A stretch of DNA of 64,000 bases. It comes from Aliiroseovarius sediminilitoris. GTDB taxonomy: Bacteria; Pseudomonadota; Alphaproteobacteria; Rhodobacterales; Rhodobacteraceae. A program made the position numbers and the translations under genes. This document shows positions 28,829 to 38,825 of the stretch, piece after piece; position 1 is the stretch's first letter, and each line of letters begins with the position of its first letter. The notes below the pieces were generated by a model, which had not been told where the DNA came from, searched no databases, and saw only the letters and a program-made list of their open reading frames with translations. The DNA lies in the NCBI RefSeq assembly GCF_900109955.1, contig NZ_FOJB01000001.1:310001-374000 (forward strand), read 5' to 3'.

Positions 28829-29163
28829 TGCGTTTGCTGATCCTTCTTGCGACATTGTCGGGCCTGACGGCCTGTATTGCGCCGACACCGACATCGACGC
28901 GCAGCGCGGTGGTCGTTCGCCCGGATGCCGCAGGGCTTCAGGTCGATCCGGTGAACAAGCGCATAGATTTTGGGCGGTCGCCCAAAGGTGTCGTGCCTGC
29001 CATGGACCGCGAACTGGGCCGCCATGCGGTGCTGCCACTGGATGGCTGCCCCGCAGGCGTTGTGCAGCAGTTGCAGTGGGATGATCTGGTTCTGACCTTC
29101 ACACGGGAGCGGTTCGTCGGTTGGCGTGACGCGAGCGGGCGTCAGGGGCAAACCTGCGCCTAG
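28828..29163 (+). CDS. Small lipoprotein coupled to regA
   Basis: A 111-residue protein of unknown function with a lipobox LTAC at residues 13-16, followed by a Thr/Ser-rich linker and a compact domain with two cysteines (LPLDGCPAGV and a C-terminal QTCA). I do not recognise the family. Its ATG shares a base with the regA stop (TGATG), so it is translated from the same transcript, which suggests redox-controlled expression. The codon use matches its neighbours. Confidence 0.7.
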   Translation: MRLLILLATLSGLTACIAPTPTSTRSAVVVRPDAAGLQVDPVNKRIDFGRSPKGVVPAMDRELGRHAVLPLDGCPAGVVQQLQWDDLVLTFTRERFVGWRDASGRQGQTCA

Positions 29164-29290
29164 GCGATATCGAACCGCTTGCGCGTCGAATTCTGACCGA
29201 TGCAGCTGTGGATCCTTCACGAATGATCGGGTTCAGAAGGTCACACGTGGCCTGTGCGTCTGCGGCGTGGGCTTCTGGTGTCGAGATCAT
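29099..29290 (-). pseudogene. Truncated GNAT-like acetyltransferase remnant
   Basis: A 63-codon frame begins with ATG overlapping the HD-protein stop as ATGA (29287-29290). Its first ~38 residues ([20 protein letters not shown] then PIIREGST) look like the opening of phosphinothricin-type GNAT acetyltransferases, which start with an acidic/alanine helix and a NPIIR-like turn. The similarity then stops and the frame runs antisense into the small lipoprotein gene. I read it as the 5' stub of an acetyltransferase gene whose rest was deleted. The family match is by eye only. Confidence 0.4.
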
Positions 29291-29883
29291 GTCATCTGCC
29301 CCAACAGTGCAAGGTGTCGGTCTGTGAAATCTTTGCGCACATTGGCGGGTGCGCGCAGCACTATCGTCAGTCCGTCGATCTGTTTTGGGTCCGGCGTTCC
29401 GAAAAACTTGTTGGCTTCTTCGACAGCAAAGCCCGCGATCTGGGTGGCTTCCAGCCAAGCCGAGATCCGATCCGCCTGCTTGATCGCCCTTTTGATGGTG
29501 TCGGGCAGCTTGGCGGGCAGACCGAACTTTATGTGAATGGCCGCCATTAACCGGTCATCCATCTCGCCATAGGCCGGACCGACTGCCGATTTAACCGGCG
29601 AGATCATGTCGCCAATCACATATTCCGGCGCATCATGCAGAAGCGCCGCCAACCGCCATTTCACAGGCGCGGTGGGGTTCATGCGGGAATAGAGCGTTTC
29701 GACCAGCAGTGAATGTTCGGCCACGGAATAGGGGAAATCGCCAAAGGTCTGTCCGTTCCAGCGCGCGACGAAAGCCAGACCGTGGGCGATATCCTCGATC
29801 TCGATATCCATCGGGGTCGGGTCCAGCAGATCCAGACGACGACCGGACAGCATGCGTTGCCATGCGCGGGGCTGTTTGGGCAT
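29287..29883 (-). CDS. HD-domain hydrolase (YfbR-like)
   Basis: A 198-residue HD-superfamily metal-dependent phosphohydrolase. Ligands are visible in SVAEHSLLV, in [13 protein letters not shown] (the HD pair) and in [12 protein letters not shown]. This resembles YfbR-like 5'-nucleotidase/HD proteins; the substrate is not known. ATG 29883 follows GAGGAG by nine bases and is preferred over an upstream start at 29916. Its end overlaps the GNAT-like stub. Confidence 0.82.
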   Translation of the reverse strand: MPKQPRAWQRMLSGRRLDLLDPTPMDIEIEDIAHGLAFVARWNGQTFGDFPYSVAEHSLLVETLYSRMNPTAPVKWRLAALLHDAPEYVIGDMISPVKSAVGPAYGEMDDRLMAAIHIKFGLPAKLPDTIKRAIKQADRISAWLEATQIAGFAVEEANKFFGTPDPKQIDGLTIVLRAPANVRKDFTDRHLALLGQMT

Positions 29884-30020
29884 TGTGGCGGTCTCCTCGC
29901 GTGTTTCGAGGCGCACTTTGGTGTTTTTGGACCGCGAGTCAATCAGGCTTGATTGCCAGCCCGTCCATAGGATGTTACGGCACCTGCAAAACGTATTGGG
30001 TTCTGTATCGGAGAAACACC

Positions 30021-31412
<1,392 letters not shown>

Positions 31413-31570
31413 TTGATAGCCGTCGCGCGAAGCGGCGGAAATTCGCAAGCCTCAAGTGTGCGTTCCGGCAACAAACTGCCGGTTCAAAACGGCTGCGCCG
31501 TCGCCGGGAACCAAGGCCGTCCTGCTTCGTTGTGCCTGTATCCATATCCAGCAATGAAAGGAGATATGAT

Positions 31571-32185
31571 ATGACACTCAAGTATTTCTGGATGAGCACG
31601 GCGGTTGCAACGATGATCGCCGGTGGTGCCTTGGCGCAGGACACGGCCACCCCCGAAACGGGCGTGGCAAGCGGGGGTGCGGACACTGCGGTGATCGCAC
31701 CAAAGTTCATGAGCCTTGAGGAAATGACTGTTGGCGACATGATCGGCACATTCGTCTATGACCCGGAGGGCGAACGGATCAGCGAGATCGACTATGTGAT
31801 CTCGGGGGCTGGTGGCCCTGAAGTCGTGCTGGGTATCGGGGGGTTCCTCGGTCTCGGTGAATACACCGTCGCCCTGCCGCTGACCGATTTCAAACTCGGT
31901 GAGGACGGCTTATCGCTGCGGCTTGATACGGACAAGGAAACGTTGAAGACCTATCCGGAATTCGACGAATCCATGGCCGAGAACCTGCCAGCGGAAACGT
32001 CCATCGGCACATTGTTGACCCAGGCCGGTGATAGCAGCTCCATGACAACCGAAGAAGGTGCCGCAGAGTCAGATGCCGCGACCGATGAACCGGCCACGGA
32101 TGATGCCACGCAGACAGAAGAAGGTGACATGACCGATGAGGGCACTACGGAAGGTGAGACCACCGAAGAGACCACAACTCAATAG
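31571..32185 (+). CDS. Exported PRC-barrel domain protein with acidic tail
   Basis: A 204-residue protein with a Sec signal peptide (cleavage after ALA, about residue 22), a PRC-barrel domain (about 52-120: VGDMIGTFVYDPEGERISEI and a GGFLGLGEYTVALP strand), and a disordered C-terminal tail of about 50 residues rich in Thr, Glu, Asp and Ala. PRC-barrel proteins of this kind are common in Rhodobacterales; the role is unknown. ATG 31571 follows AAGGAG. A UUCG-capped terminator follows. Confidence 0.82.
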   Translation: MTLKYFWMSTAVATMIAGGALAQDTATPETGVASGGADTAVIAPKFMSLEEMTVGDMIGTFVYDPEGERISEIDYVISGAGGPEVVLGIGGFLGLGEYTVALPLTDFKLGEDGLSLRLDTDKETLKTYPEFDESMAENLPAETSIGTLLTQAGDSSSMTTEEGAAESDAATDEPATDDATQTEEGDMTDEGTTEGETTEETTTQ

Positions 32186-32221
32186 TGCAGATGTCACTCT
32201 CAAACTTGGCGGATAACCTGA

Positions 32222-32250
32222 ATGCGCCGCCCTTCGGGGCGGCGCTTTTG
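32222..32250 (+). terminator. Rho-independent terminator with UUCG tetraloop
   Basis: Nine-bp stem GCGCCGCCC (32224-32232) and GGGCGGCGC (32237-32245) capped by TTCG, followed by TTTT. It ends the PRC-barrel transcript; no T-run exists on the minus strand for trpB. Confidence 0.92.
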
Positions 32251-32252
32251 AT

Positions 32253-33461
32253 TTACAGGTTGTCACCAAACCCGAAGGTCTCGGTGACATAGTCAATATC
32301 CTTGTCGCCCCGCCCTGACAGGTTGATCAGGATCGACTTGCCGGGGTTCTTCGGTGCTTCGCGCATTGCGAAGGCAACGGCGTGTGCGCTTTCCAGGGCC
32401 GGGATGATCCCCTCATGACGGCTGAGCGCATAGAAAGCCGCCAGAGCCTCTTTGTCGTCAGCGGAGGTATAGTTCGCTTTGCCGGTGCGATACAGATGCG
32501 CATGCTCTGGTCCGACACCGGGATAGTCCAGACCAGAGGCGACTGTGTGGACCGGTGCTGGATCACCGTTCTCGTCTTTCAGAACCATGGTGCGGAACCC
32601 ATGAATATCTCCGTCTTCACCATAGGTAATCGTGGCCGCGTGATCGCCCAGCTTGGACGACGTGCCCATCGGCTCTACTCCATGCAGCGATACGTCTTCG
32701 TCGTCGATAAAGCCGGAAAACAGACCCATCGCGTTTGACCCGCCGCCGACACAGGCGGCGACCATGTCGGGTAGCCCGCCGGTCATCTCAAGGAACTGCT
32801 CACGCGATTCAATCCCGACGATGTGCTGGAAATCGCGCACGATCAGCGGGAAAGGGTGTGGACCGACAACTGATCCGATGGCGAACAGAGCGGTATCTGC
32901 CTGCCCCATATAGCTTTCAAACGCACTGTCCACAGCTTCCTTGAGCGAACGTCCACCGAAGCCGACCGGCACAACCTTGGCACCCAGAAGCTTCATGCGG
33001 GTGACGTTCGGAGCTTCCTTGGCGATGTCGATCTCGCCCATGTGAATTTCGCATTCCAGCCCGAAATAGGCCGCAGCAGTCGCCAGCGCGACGCCATGCT
33101 GACCCGCGCCGGTTTCGGCCATCAGCTTTTTCTTGCCCATGAACTTTGCCAACAGCCCCTCGCCCATGCAGTGATTCAGCTTGTGCGCGCCGGTGTGGTT
33201 CAGATCTTCGCGCTTGGCATAGATTTGCGCCCCGCCAGACAGGTTCGACAGGTTCTTGAGGTAAGAGATTGGTGTCGGTCGTCCTTGGAAATGCTTGCGG
33301 ATATGGCGCAGCTCGGCAATGAAATCGGCCGACTTTGAGATACGGTCATAGGCGTCGCGGATTTCCTTGAAATGCGGTTCAAGCGGCGGCGGTAACATTG
33401 CGCCGCCATAGTTTCCGAACATGCCGTCACGGGTGGGGGTGGATTTCAAGTATGATGCCAT
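32253..33461 (-). CDS. trpB: Tryptophan synthase beta chain
   Basis: PLP enzyme making tryptophan from indole and serine, 402 residues. The PLP lysine is in [24 protein letters not shown] and the glycine-rich phosphate site [10 protein letters not shown] are present, and the C terminus has [14 protein letters not shown] 33461 opens [13 protein letters not shown] with AAGGA some ten bases upstream; the frame also contains a TTG at 33485. No trpA or trpF lies next to it. Confidence 0.96.
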   Translation of the reverse strand: MASYLKSTPTRDGMFGNYGGAMLPPPLEPHFKEIRDAYDRISKSADFIAELRHIRKHFQGRPTPISYLKNLSNLSGGAQIYAKREDLNHTGAHKLNHCMGEGLLAKFMGKKKLMAETGAGQHGVALATAAAYFGLECEIHMGEIDIAKEAPNVTRMKLLGAKVVPVGFGGRSLKEAVDSAFESYMGQADTALFAIGSVVGPHPFPLIVRDFQHIVGIESREQFLEMTGGLPDMVAACVGGGSNAMGLFSGFIDDEDVSLHGVEPMGTSSKLGDHAATITYGEDGDIHGFRTMVLKDENGDPAPVHTVASGLDYPGVGPEHAHLYRTGKANYTSADDKEALAAFYALSRHEGIIPALESAHAVAFAMREAPKNPGKSILINLSGRGDKDIDYVTETFGFGDNL

Positions 33462-33554
33462 CGTGTCATTGATCCTTGCTTGCAAGTTTCAGGGGATCAG
33501 ACAGGGACTTGTCTTTTGCCACAAGGTAAAAATTGCCGCAGGTCTTGATTTTGC

Positions 33555-33586
33555 AGCAAAAACGGCCCGCTGTTGAACGGACCGCT
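33555..33586 (-). terminator. Terminator of the LysM/BON gene
   Basis: On the minus strand CGGTCCG and CGGGCCG (plus-strand 33578-33584 and 33563-33569) form a stem with one G-U pair, followed by TTTTTG. It lies directly after the stop at 33607. Confidence 0.75.
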
Positions 33587-33606
33587 TATCCATGATCATG
33601 ACGATT

Positions 33607-34026
33607 TTAGCCGGGGATGCGCAGCTTCTGACCGGGATAGATCAGGTCAGGGTCTTTCAGCATAGGCTTGTTGGCCTCAAAAATCTCTTTGTAGCGCGCG
33701 CCATTGCCCAGCGTCTTTTCCGAGATTGCCCAAAGCGTATCGCCTTTTTCCACAGTGTGGAATGTTGGCTCGCCATCCAGGTCGGCTTCAACCTCGGCGA
33801 CGCCTTCGACGTTGCCAACGGCAAGAATGACCTTCTCGCGATCTTCCGCGCTCAGGTTCTCGCCGCCCTTTACTGTCACCTTCTCGCCGTCCAGCTTGAT
33901 GTCCAATTTGGATGTGTCGATACCCAAATCAGCCACTTCCTTGTTCAAACTGTCAGCAGATGCTGTTTCATCACCGCCACCAAACAGCGATTTTCCCGCA
34001 CCCTTCACAAAACTCCAAAGACCCAT
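33607..34026 (-). CDS. BON-LysM protein (Kbp/YgaU-like)
   Basis: A 139-residue protein with an N-terminal BON-like domain (about 30-85) and a C-terminal LysM domain (about 90-138: FHTVEKGDTLWAISEKTLG, LIYPGQKLRIPG). The order BON then LysM and the length match Kbp, a cytoplasmic potassium-binding protein of E. coli, rather than a secreted amidase; there is no signal peptide, though GLWSFVKGAGKSLFG is amphipathic. It is followed by its own terminator. Confidence 0.85.
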   Translation of the reverse strand: MGLWSFVKGAGKSLFGGGDETASADSLNKEVADLGIDTSKLDIKLDGEKVTVKGGENLSAEDREKVILAVGNVEGVAEVEADLDGEPTFHTVEKGDTLWAISEKTLGNGARYKEIFEANKPMLKDPDLIYPGQKLRIPG

Positions 34027-34194
34027 GATTTCCTCCGTTACAAAAACATACGACCGGCGACATCCTGCGGGAAATCAGCGCAGATGCCTAGGGGGAATAC
34101 AAAGGTAAACTTTTCCTTTGACCAATTTACGATTGAGCTTAGTCTCGTTGTCGAATTGGGCTTCGGCCCGTTGGTAAAATTATGGGAGACCAAA

Positions 34195-34536
34195 ATGGGT
34201 AAACGTGACGAACTGATTGCAAAGTATGCGGATGATCTGAAATCGAAATGCGGTATGACGCCGGATATGGACCTGCTGACCAAAGTGACCATCGGTTGCG
34301 GCCCTGCGATTTACAATGCCGATGCGTCTACCGTTGCGGCTGGACAGGACAGCGAGCTTGAGACCGTGAAAGACAATTTCCTGGTCAAGAAGCTGGGTCT
34401 TGCCGATGGCCCGCAACTGATGGAAGCAATCAATGCCGTCATCGACACCTATGGTCGTAGCGAGCGTAACAAGTATCGGGCCGTTGTGTATTACATGCTG
34501 GTCAAGCACTTCGGCAAGGAATCCGTCTACGGCTAA
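34195..34536 (+). CDS. DUF2853-family protein
   Basis: A 113-residue cytoplasmic protein matching the DUF2853 pattern (KRDELIAKYADDLK at the start, NKYRAVVYYMLVKHFGKES near the end). Its function is not known. ATG 34195 has GGGAG seven bases upstream. The frame is open upstream for 200 codons, but that part is antisense to the LysM gene and contains no ribosome site. A terminator follows at once. Confidence 0.78.
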   Translation: MGKRDELIAKYADDLKSKCGMTPDMDLLTKVTIGCGPAIYNADASTVAAGQDSELETVKDNFLVKKLGLADGPQLMEAINAVIDTYGRSERNKYRAVVYYMLVKHFGKESVYG

Positions 34537-34558
34537 GCTGTTTGCGACGTGATGCAAG

Positions 34559-34587
34559 GGCGCTGCCATTTCGGCGGCGCCTTTTTT
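34559..34587 (+). terminator. Terminator of the DUF2853 gene
   Basis: GGCGCTGCC (34559-34567) pairs with GGCGGCGCC (34573-34581), followed by TTTTTT. Confidence 0.88.
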
Positions 34588-34596
34588 AGTGATGCA

Positions 34597-34778
34597 TTAA
34601 GATATTGATTTTGAATAGTATTGTAAGCAAAGCAAGCTTGCCTCGCGGCGCGCTGGCCGCTACTGTCAAATCGAAGGCTAGGATGGCCGGACCCGAATTT
34701 CAAAGACGCTTGTGGTGCTGGGGAGCACGTGGGGTGGAAAGGAGGGGCCGAGACGTCAGCCCCTCCTTTCTCTTTTTT
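34597..34778 (+). ncRNA. Possible small RNA between two terminators
   Basis: This 190-bp gap has no credible protein gene, yet ends in a strong plus-strand terminator although the upstream gene already has its own. A weak promoter-like pair TTAAGA (34597-34602) and TATTGT (34619-34624) opens it, and GTGCT/AGCAC forms a second hairpin near 34715-34728. A small RNA of roughly 140-150 nt is therefore possible. The alternative is a back-up terminator for the DUF2853 gene or a terminator shared with the convergent DUF1761 gene. Confidence 0.25.
34736..34778 (+). terminator. Strong rho-independent terminator
   Basis: Perfect 11-bp stem AAAGGAGGGGC (34738-34748) and GCCCCTCCTTT (34759-34769), followed by CTCTTTTTT on the plus strand. 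On the minus strand there is no T-run beyond the stem itself. Confidence 0.85.
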
Positions 34779-34785
34779 CAGAACA

Positions 34786-35172
34786 CTAGAACAGGACAAG
34801 CACCAGCCCGATCACCGCGCAACCGCCCGCGGCATAACCGCCGTCGATCCAGATCAGGCTTTTGTTGCGATCGCCGAACATCACATTGTTCACGATCCAG
34901 GGTGCCACCACGAACAGGCCCAGCCCAAGTCCCGTGGTCAAGCCTTCGCCAACTGTATCAATTCCAGCCATGACAAAGATGTGCCGCATCATTCCAGCGA
35001 CCACGAGCGCGCTGACGAACGCGACGATGAAAGGCAAGGGTGACTTGTCGACGGGCTTCCCGTTTTCATCGACTGCGATACCAGTCGCTTTCACCCATTG
35101 CTTGGCAAGTGCCATATACCAAACCGCGCCAAACGCGTAGCCCGCGATGGCCGAGATTAAGACCTGCAACAT
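34786..35172 (-). CDS. DUF1761-family membrane protein
   Basis: A 128-residue integral membrane protein with about four helices (residues 2-22, 48-66, 78-98, 107-127) and the DUF1761 features AGYAFGAVWYMALAKQW and a cytosolic loop with PVDKSPLP. No function is known. ATG 35172 has AGGAGG seven bases upstream. Confidence 0.78.
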   Translation of the reverse strand: MLQVLISAIAGYAFGAVWYMALAKQWVKATGIAVDENGKPVDKSPLPFIVAFVSALVVAGMMRHIFVMAGIDTVGEGLTTGLGLGLFVVAPWIVNNVMFGDRNKSLIWIDGGYAAGGCAVIGLVLVLF

Positions 35173-35220
35173 GAACAATCCTCCTGTGCGCGCTTTAACG
35201 CTTACAGTATGGACCCAAAC

Positions 35221-35640
35221 CTAGGGGTTGTCGCCGGAAAGCTCTAAAACGATATCCCATTCTTCCTTCGTCACGGGCTGAACTGACAGCCGGGTGTTGT
35301 TGACCAGCACCATATCTGCAAGACGCGGATCGTCCTTGCACATGGCCAGCGTCACCGGGTTTTTCAGCGGTCGCACGGCCTTGATGTCCACGCACTCCCA
35401 GCGGTCATCGTCGGTGGTGCTGTCGGGATGGCTTTCAGCAATCACCTCGACAATGCCAACGATCTCTTTCTCTTTTTGTGAATGATAGAAGAAGCCCAGA
35501 TCGCCGACTTTCATATCGCGCATATGGTTACGGGCCTGATAGTTGCGCACACCGTCCCATTCTTCGCCGGCGTCACCCCTTGCGACCTGCTGGTCCCAGC
35601 TCCAGGTCGAGACTTCGGATTTGAAAAGCCAATATGACAT
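35221..35640 (-). CDS. EVE-domain protein
   Basis: A 139-residue EVE (PUA-like) domain protein. MSYWLFKSEVSTWSWD, WDGVRNYQARNHMRDM and GFFYHSQKEKEIVGIVEV are diagnostic of the fold, whose aromatic pocket binds modified bases in nucleic acid. The start overlaps the YciI-like stop by one base (TGATG), so the pair is co-translated; the open frame further upstream lies inside that gene. Confidence 0.9.
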   Translation of the reverse strand: MSYWLFKSEVSTWSWDQQVARGDAGEEWDGVRNYQARNHMRDMKVGDLGFFYHSQKEKEIVGIVEVIAESHPDSTTDDDRWECVDIKAVRPLKNPVTLAMCKDDPRLADMVLVNNTRLSVQPVTKEEWDIVLELSGDNP

Positions 35641-35912
35641 CAGCCCACCACCTTGTTCCACTGTTCAATTCGGACGTTCGAGAACAGGCCCGCCTTGGCA
35701 TAGGGGTCGCCGTCGGCCCAGGCTTGCGCCGCGTCACGGTCTGCAACGTCAAGGATCACGAGCGATCCGCACATCGCCCCGTCTGCGTTCAGAAATGGCC
35801 CGGCCTGGGCCACGACGCCGGTGTCCTTGATATAGGCCAGATGGGCATCGCGGTTGGCTTTGCGAATGTCGATTGCACCGGGCTTGTCGGTGCAGATAAG
35901 AGCGGTGAGCAT
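35640..35912 (-). CDS. YciI-like protein
   Basis: A 90-residue YCII-fold protein. R17, K18 and the RDAHLAYIKDTG helix carry the conserved His, and ADGDPYAKAGLF is the family signature. Its role is unknown; it lies between gpsA and the EVE gene in a tight minus-strand run (tsaD, gpsA, yciI-like, EVE). Confidence 0.88.
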   Translation of the reverse strand: MLTALICTDKPGAIDIRKANRDAHLAYIKDTGVVAQAGPFLNADGAMCGSLVILDVADRDAAQAWADGDPYAKAGLFSNVRIEQWNKVVG

Positions 35913-35913
35913 A

Positions 35914-36861
35914 TCATTCCTCCTTCAGGGGCCGTGTCAGCAACATGTCTGCGGCTTCGTTTACGGTCAGGTGATTTTCCAGGACGGCCACGACCATGTC
36001 GGCGATGGGCATATCCAGCCCGATCTTTTTGGCAAGGTTAGAGACTGCTTTTGCCGTCGCCTTGCCCTCGATCGTCGTGCCTTCGGGTAACGGCTCGCCC
36101 CGGCCAAGCGCAAGACCGAAGGCATAGTTGCGCGACTTGTCGGACGAGCAGGTCAAAGCCAGATCTCCAAAGCCGGACAGGCCGGACAGGGTTTCGGGGC
36201 GCGCGCCGCGCGACAGGGCAAACCGCTGCATTTCGGCAAAGCCACGGGTCATCAGGGCGGCGTGGGCACTTTCGCCAAGCCCTGCGCCGATTGTCATTCC
36301 ACAGGCGATGGCGACCACGTTCTTCAGCGCACCACCGATTTCAACACCGACAAGATCGGCGCTGCGATAAGGGCGGATGTTCGGCGTCGACAATGCGGTT
36401 TGCAGCGCATGGCCATCGTCAACCGCCAGCGTCAGCGCCGTGGGAAGGCCCGCTGCGATGTCCACAGCGAAGCTTGGCCCCGACAATATAGCGGGTGTTG
36501 CGGCAGGACAGGCTCGGCGGATGATTTCGGCCGGGCCAAGGCCGGTGGTCAGATCAATGCCTTTGCAGCACGCGACAAGGGTTTTGCCGTCCAGAAACTT
36601 TGTGTGCTGGGTCAGAAAGCGGGCAAGAGATTGCATCGGGACGGTCAGCAAAAGGATGCTGGATTGCGCTGCGTCCGACAGGTCGCCGGTCACGGCCAGC
36701 GTTTCGGGAAAGGTGAAGCCCGGCAGGCGTCGCGTGTTCTCGCGCGCCACGTCCATATCTGCCAGATCGCGCGCCCAGAGCGTAACGGGTCGCCCCGTGC
36801 GCGCCAAAGAGATCGCCAAGGCTGTGCCGAAAGCACCTGCGCCCAAGACCGAAACCGTCAT
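35914..36861 (-). CDS. gpsA: Glycerol-3-phosphate dehydrogenase [NAD(P)+]
   Basis: Reduces dihydroxyacetone phosphate to sn-glycerol-3-phosphate for phospholipid synthesis. A 315-residue enzyme: nucleotide-binding [11 protein letters not shown] at 6-16, [15 protein letters not shown], catalytic Lys in [15 protein letters not shown], and [19 protein letters not shown] 36861 overlaps the tsaD stop as ATGA; the frame also runs back into tsaD to 36987, which is not the start. Confidence 0.96.
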   Translation of the reverse strand: MTVSVLGAGAFGTALAISLARTGRPVTLWARDLADMDVARENTRRLPGFTFPETLAVTGDLSDAAQSSILLLTVPMQSLARFLTQHTKFLDGKTLVACCKGIDLTTGLGPAEIIRRACPAATPAILSGPSFAVDIAAGLPTALTLAVDDGHALQTALSTPNIRPYRSADLVGVEIGGALKNVVAIACGMTIGAGLGESAHAALMTRGFAEMQRFALSRGARPETLSGLSGFGDLALTCSSDKSRNYAFGLALGRGEPLPEGTTIEGKATAKAVSNLAKKIGLDMPIADMVVAVLENHLTVNEAADMLLTRPLKEE

Positions 36862-37955
36862 GCTTTCGCCCCCTTCTTTCCTGATCCAAGCATGGCGGGG
36901 GCATGTTGGTCCAGTGGCCATCTTGGACGGGCCTGCAAGGTCATGTCGTCGCGCTGACCGGCCCGGAAACGCTCGATCCCCGCCCAAGCGATCATTGCGG
37001 CATTATCTGTGCACAGCGCAAGTGGTGGGGCCAAGAATGTGACTTTCTCACGTTCGCAAACAGTCTCTAACGCAGCGCGAATTGTCATATTGGCGGCAAC
37101 ACCTCCGGCCACGGCCAGCGTTGGGGTGGCCGGTGCCAAAGTCAGGTATTCGGCCAAGGCTCGGCGTGATTTTTCGGCCAGAACATCGGCCACGGCGGCC
37201 TGGAACCCGGCACAAAGATCGACACGGTCGGCACGGCGCAACCCGCCATGTTCGGCGACCAGTCGGTCGCGTTCGCGCAGCAGGGCCGTTTTCAAGCCCG
37301 AAAAGCTCATGTCGCAACCGGGGCGATCCAGAAGGGGACGTGGGAAATTGAACCGTTTGGGGTCGCCCTTGCGCGCTTCGGCTTCGACCGCGGGACCGCC
37401 GGGTTGCAGCAAACCCAAGAGCTTCGCTGTTTTGTCGAACGCTTCGCCGGGGGCGTCGTCGATGGTGCCGCCGAGCCTGCTAAACTCATCCGGTCCTTTG
37501 GCGATCAGGAACTGACAATGCCCGCCGGACACCAGCAACATCAGATAGGGGAACGCCGTCTGATCCGTCAGGCGGGGGGTCAGCGCGTGCCCTGCCAGAT
37601 GGTTCACGCCAATCAGTGGCAGACCGGATCCAGCCGCCAGACCCTTGGCGCACATGACCCCCGCCACGACCCCGCCGATCAAACCGGGTCCGGCTGTGAC
37701 GGCGATCCCGTCAAGCTCGCCAAGGCGCAAACCGGCCCGTAACAGAGCCTCTTCCACGCAAATATCCAGTTTTTCAGCATGGGCGCGGGCGGCAATTTCC
37801 GGCACCACCCCACCGAAATCAGCGTGCAACCCGGTCTGCCCAGCCACGATGGACGACAAAATCTCGGGCATTTGGTCGGCGGTATGGCGCACCACCGCCG
37901 CCGCCGTGTCATCGCAGGAGCTTTCCAGCCCCAAAAGGGTTATCGTGTCTGTCAT
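36858..37955 (-). CDS. tsaD: tRNA N6-adenosine threonylcarbamoyltransferase TsaD
   Basis: Transfers threonylcarbamoyl to A37 of ANN-decoding tRNAs, with TsaB and TsaE (tsaE is at 23819). 365 residues: [15 protein letters not shown] near the N terminus, metal-binding [17 protein letters not shown], and a C-terminal [14 protein letters not shown] 37955 has GGA about 11 bases upstream; a TTG five codons before is possible. It is divergent to hemD. Confidence 0.97.
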   Translation of the reverse strand: MTDTITLLGLESSCDDTAAAVVRHTADQMPEILSSIVAGQTGLHADFGGVVPEIAARAHAEKLDICVEEALLRAGLRLGELDGIAVTAGPGLIGGVVAGVMCAKGLAAGSGLPLIGVNHLAGHALTPRLTDQTAFPYLMLLVSGGHCQFLIAKGPDEFSRLGGTIDDAPGEAFDKTAKLLGLLQPGGPAVEAEARKGDPKRFNFPRPLLDRPGCDMSFSGLKTALLRERDRLVAEHGGLRRADRVDLCAGFQAAVADVLAEKSRRALAEYLTLAPATPTLAVAGGVAANMTIRAALETVCEREKVTFLAPPLALCTDNAAMIAWAGIERFRAGQRDDMTLQARPRWPLDQHAPAMLGSGKKGAKA

Positions 37956-38045
37956 CGCGTTCTGGTCCAAGCGGGATTGGTTGCGGTGTGGCCTCTGGTC
38001 GGGGTAACACCACAGGGCAAATCAGACAATCCCGGCAGGCTTATC

Positions 38046-38738
38046 ATGTCCACCCAAAAGACGCTGGTTCTGACCCGACCAGAGCAGAACGCCAACCAGT
38101 TGGTCACTCAGATCAAGGAGTCCTTGGGTCGAGATGTGCCAGTTGTCCGCTCACCGATTATGAAAATTTCTCCGACGGGGTTTTGGCCGGACCTGACGGG
38201 CGTTGATCTGGTGATCGCGACGTCTGCACACGCCATTCATGGCCCGCTAGATGGCAAACCGGTTTTTTGTGTCGGCGTGCGCACCGCAGATGCGGCGACA
38301 CTAGCGGGCGGAGATGTGCGCCACTGTGCGTTGGATGCGGCGTCACTGCTTGTGTGGATGGAAACTCAGCCCGATCCGGGCACGGTGATCTATTTGCGCG
38401 GGTCGCATGTGGCGACCGACATTCCAGCGGCACTGACAAAACTGAATATCGCAGCGCGCGCCGCTTGGACCTATCGGCAGGATGACCTGCCGCTGACCGA
38501 CGCCGCCCGCAAACTGTTGGAAGGAACGAGACCCGCGATCCTTCCCCTTTATTCGCCCCGCTCAGCGCGATTGGTTGGGCAGGCGCTTGCAAAGATCGGA
38601 GAGAGCCTTCATGTCATTGCGATCAGTGACGCAGTTGCCGATGTTTGGCGCACCGAGACAGGGGGATCGTGTGATGTGGTCGCCGAACCCACCGGCGCGG
38701 CAATGGCAGATCGGATAATCGCGACCCTGCGACACTGA
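38046..38738 (+). CDS. hemD: Uroporphyrinogen-III synthase
   Basis: Cyclises hydroxymethylbilane to uroporphyrinogen III in haem synthesis. A 230-residue, poorly conserved family: LVLTRPEQNANQL at the start, VIATSAHAIHG, FCVGVRTADAA, and IYLRGSHVATDI followed by LYSPRSARLVGQAL. Position directly before the Mic60-like and HemY-like genes, the usual alphaproteobacterial order, supports it. ATG 38046 follows CAGG; the open frame upstream is antisense to tsaD. Confidence 0.88.
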   Translation: MSTQKTLVLTRPEQNANQLVTQIKESLGRDVPVVRSPIMKISPTGFWPDLTGVDLVIATSAHAIHGPLDGKPVFCVGVRTADAATLAGGDVRHCALDAASLLVWMETQPDPGTVIYLRGSHVATDIPAALTKLNIAARAAWTYRQDDLPLTDAARKLLEGTRPAILPLYSPRSARLVGQALAKIGESLHVIAISDAVADVWRTETGGSCDVVAEPTGAAMADRIIATLRH

Positions 38739-38825
38739 CCTTGCTTGAGCCAACGGGGGTGGCAAGCTAAGCTGAAACCACAGACGCACCGTGATTTTCT
38801 TTAAGAGATTCGAGAGGTTCCGAAA

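Noticed and set aside
29884-30020. Possible SAH riboswitch upstream of ahcY
   Set aside because: A CGAGGCGC-like stretch near 29907 recalls the aptamer start, but I could not fold the rest of the consensus.
34533-34799. 88-codon minus-strand frame over the DUF2853/DUF1761 gap
   Set aside because: It crosses two terminator hairpins and has no recognisable motif.
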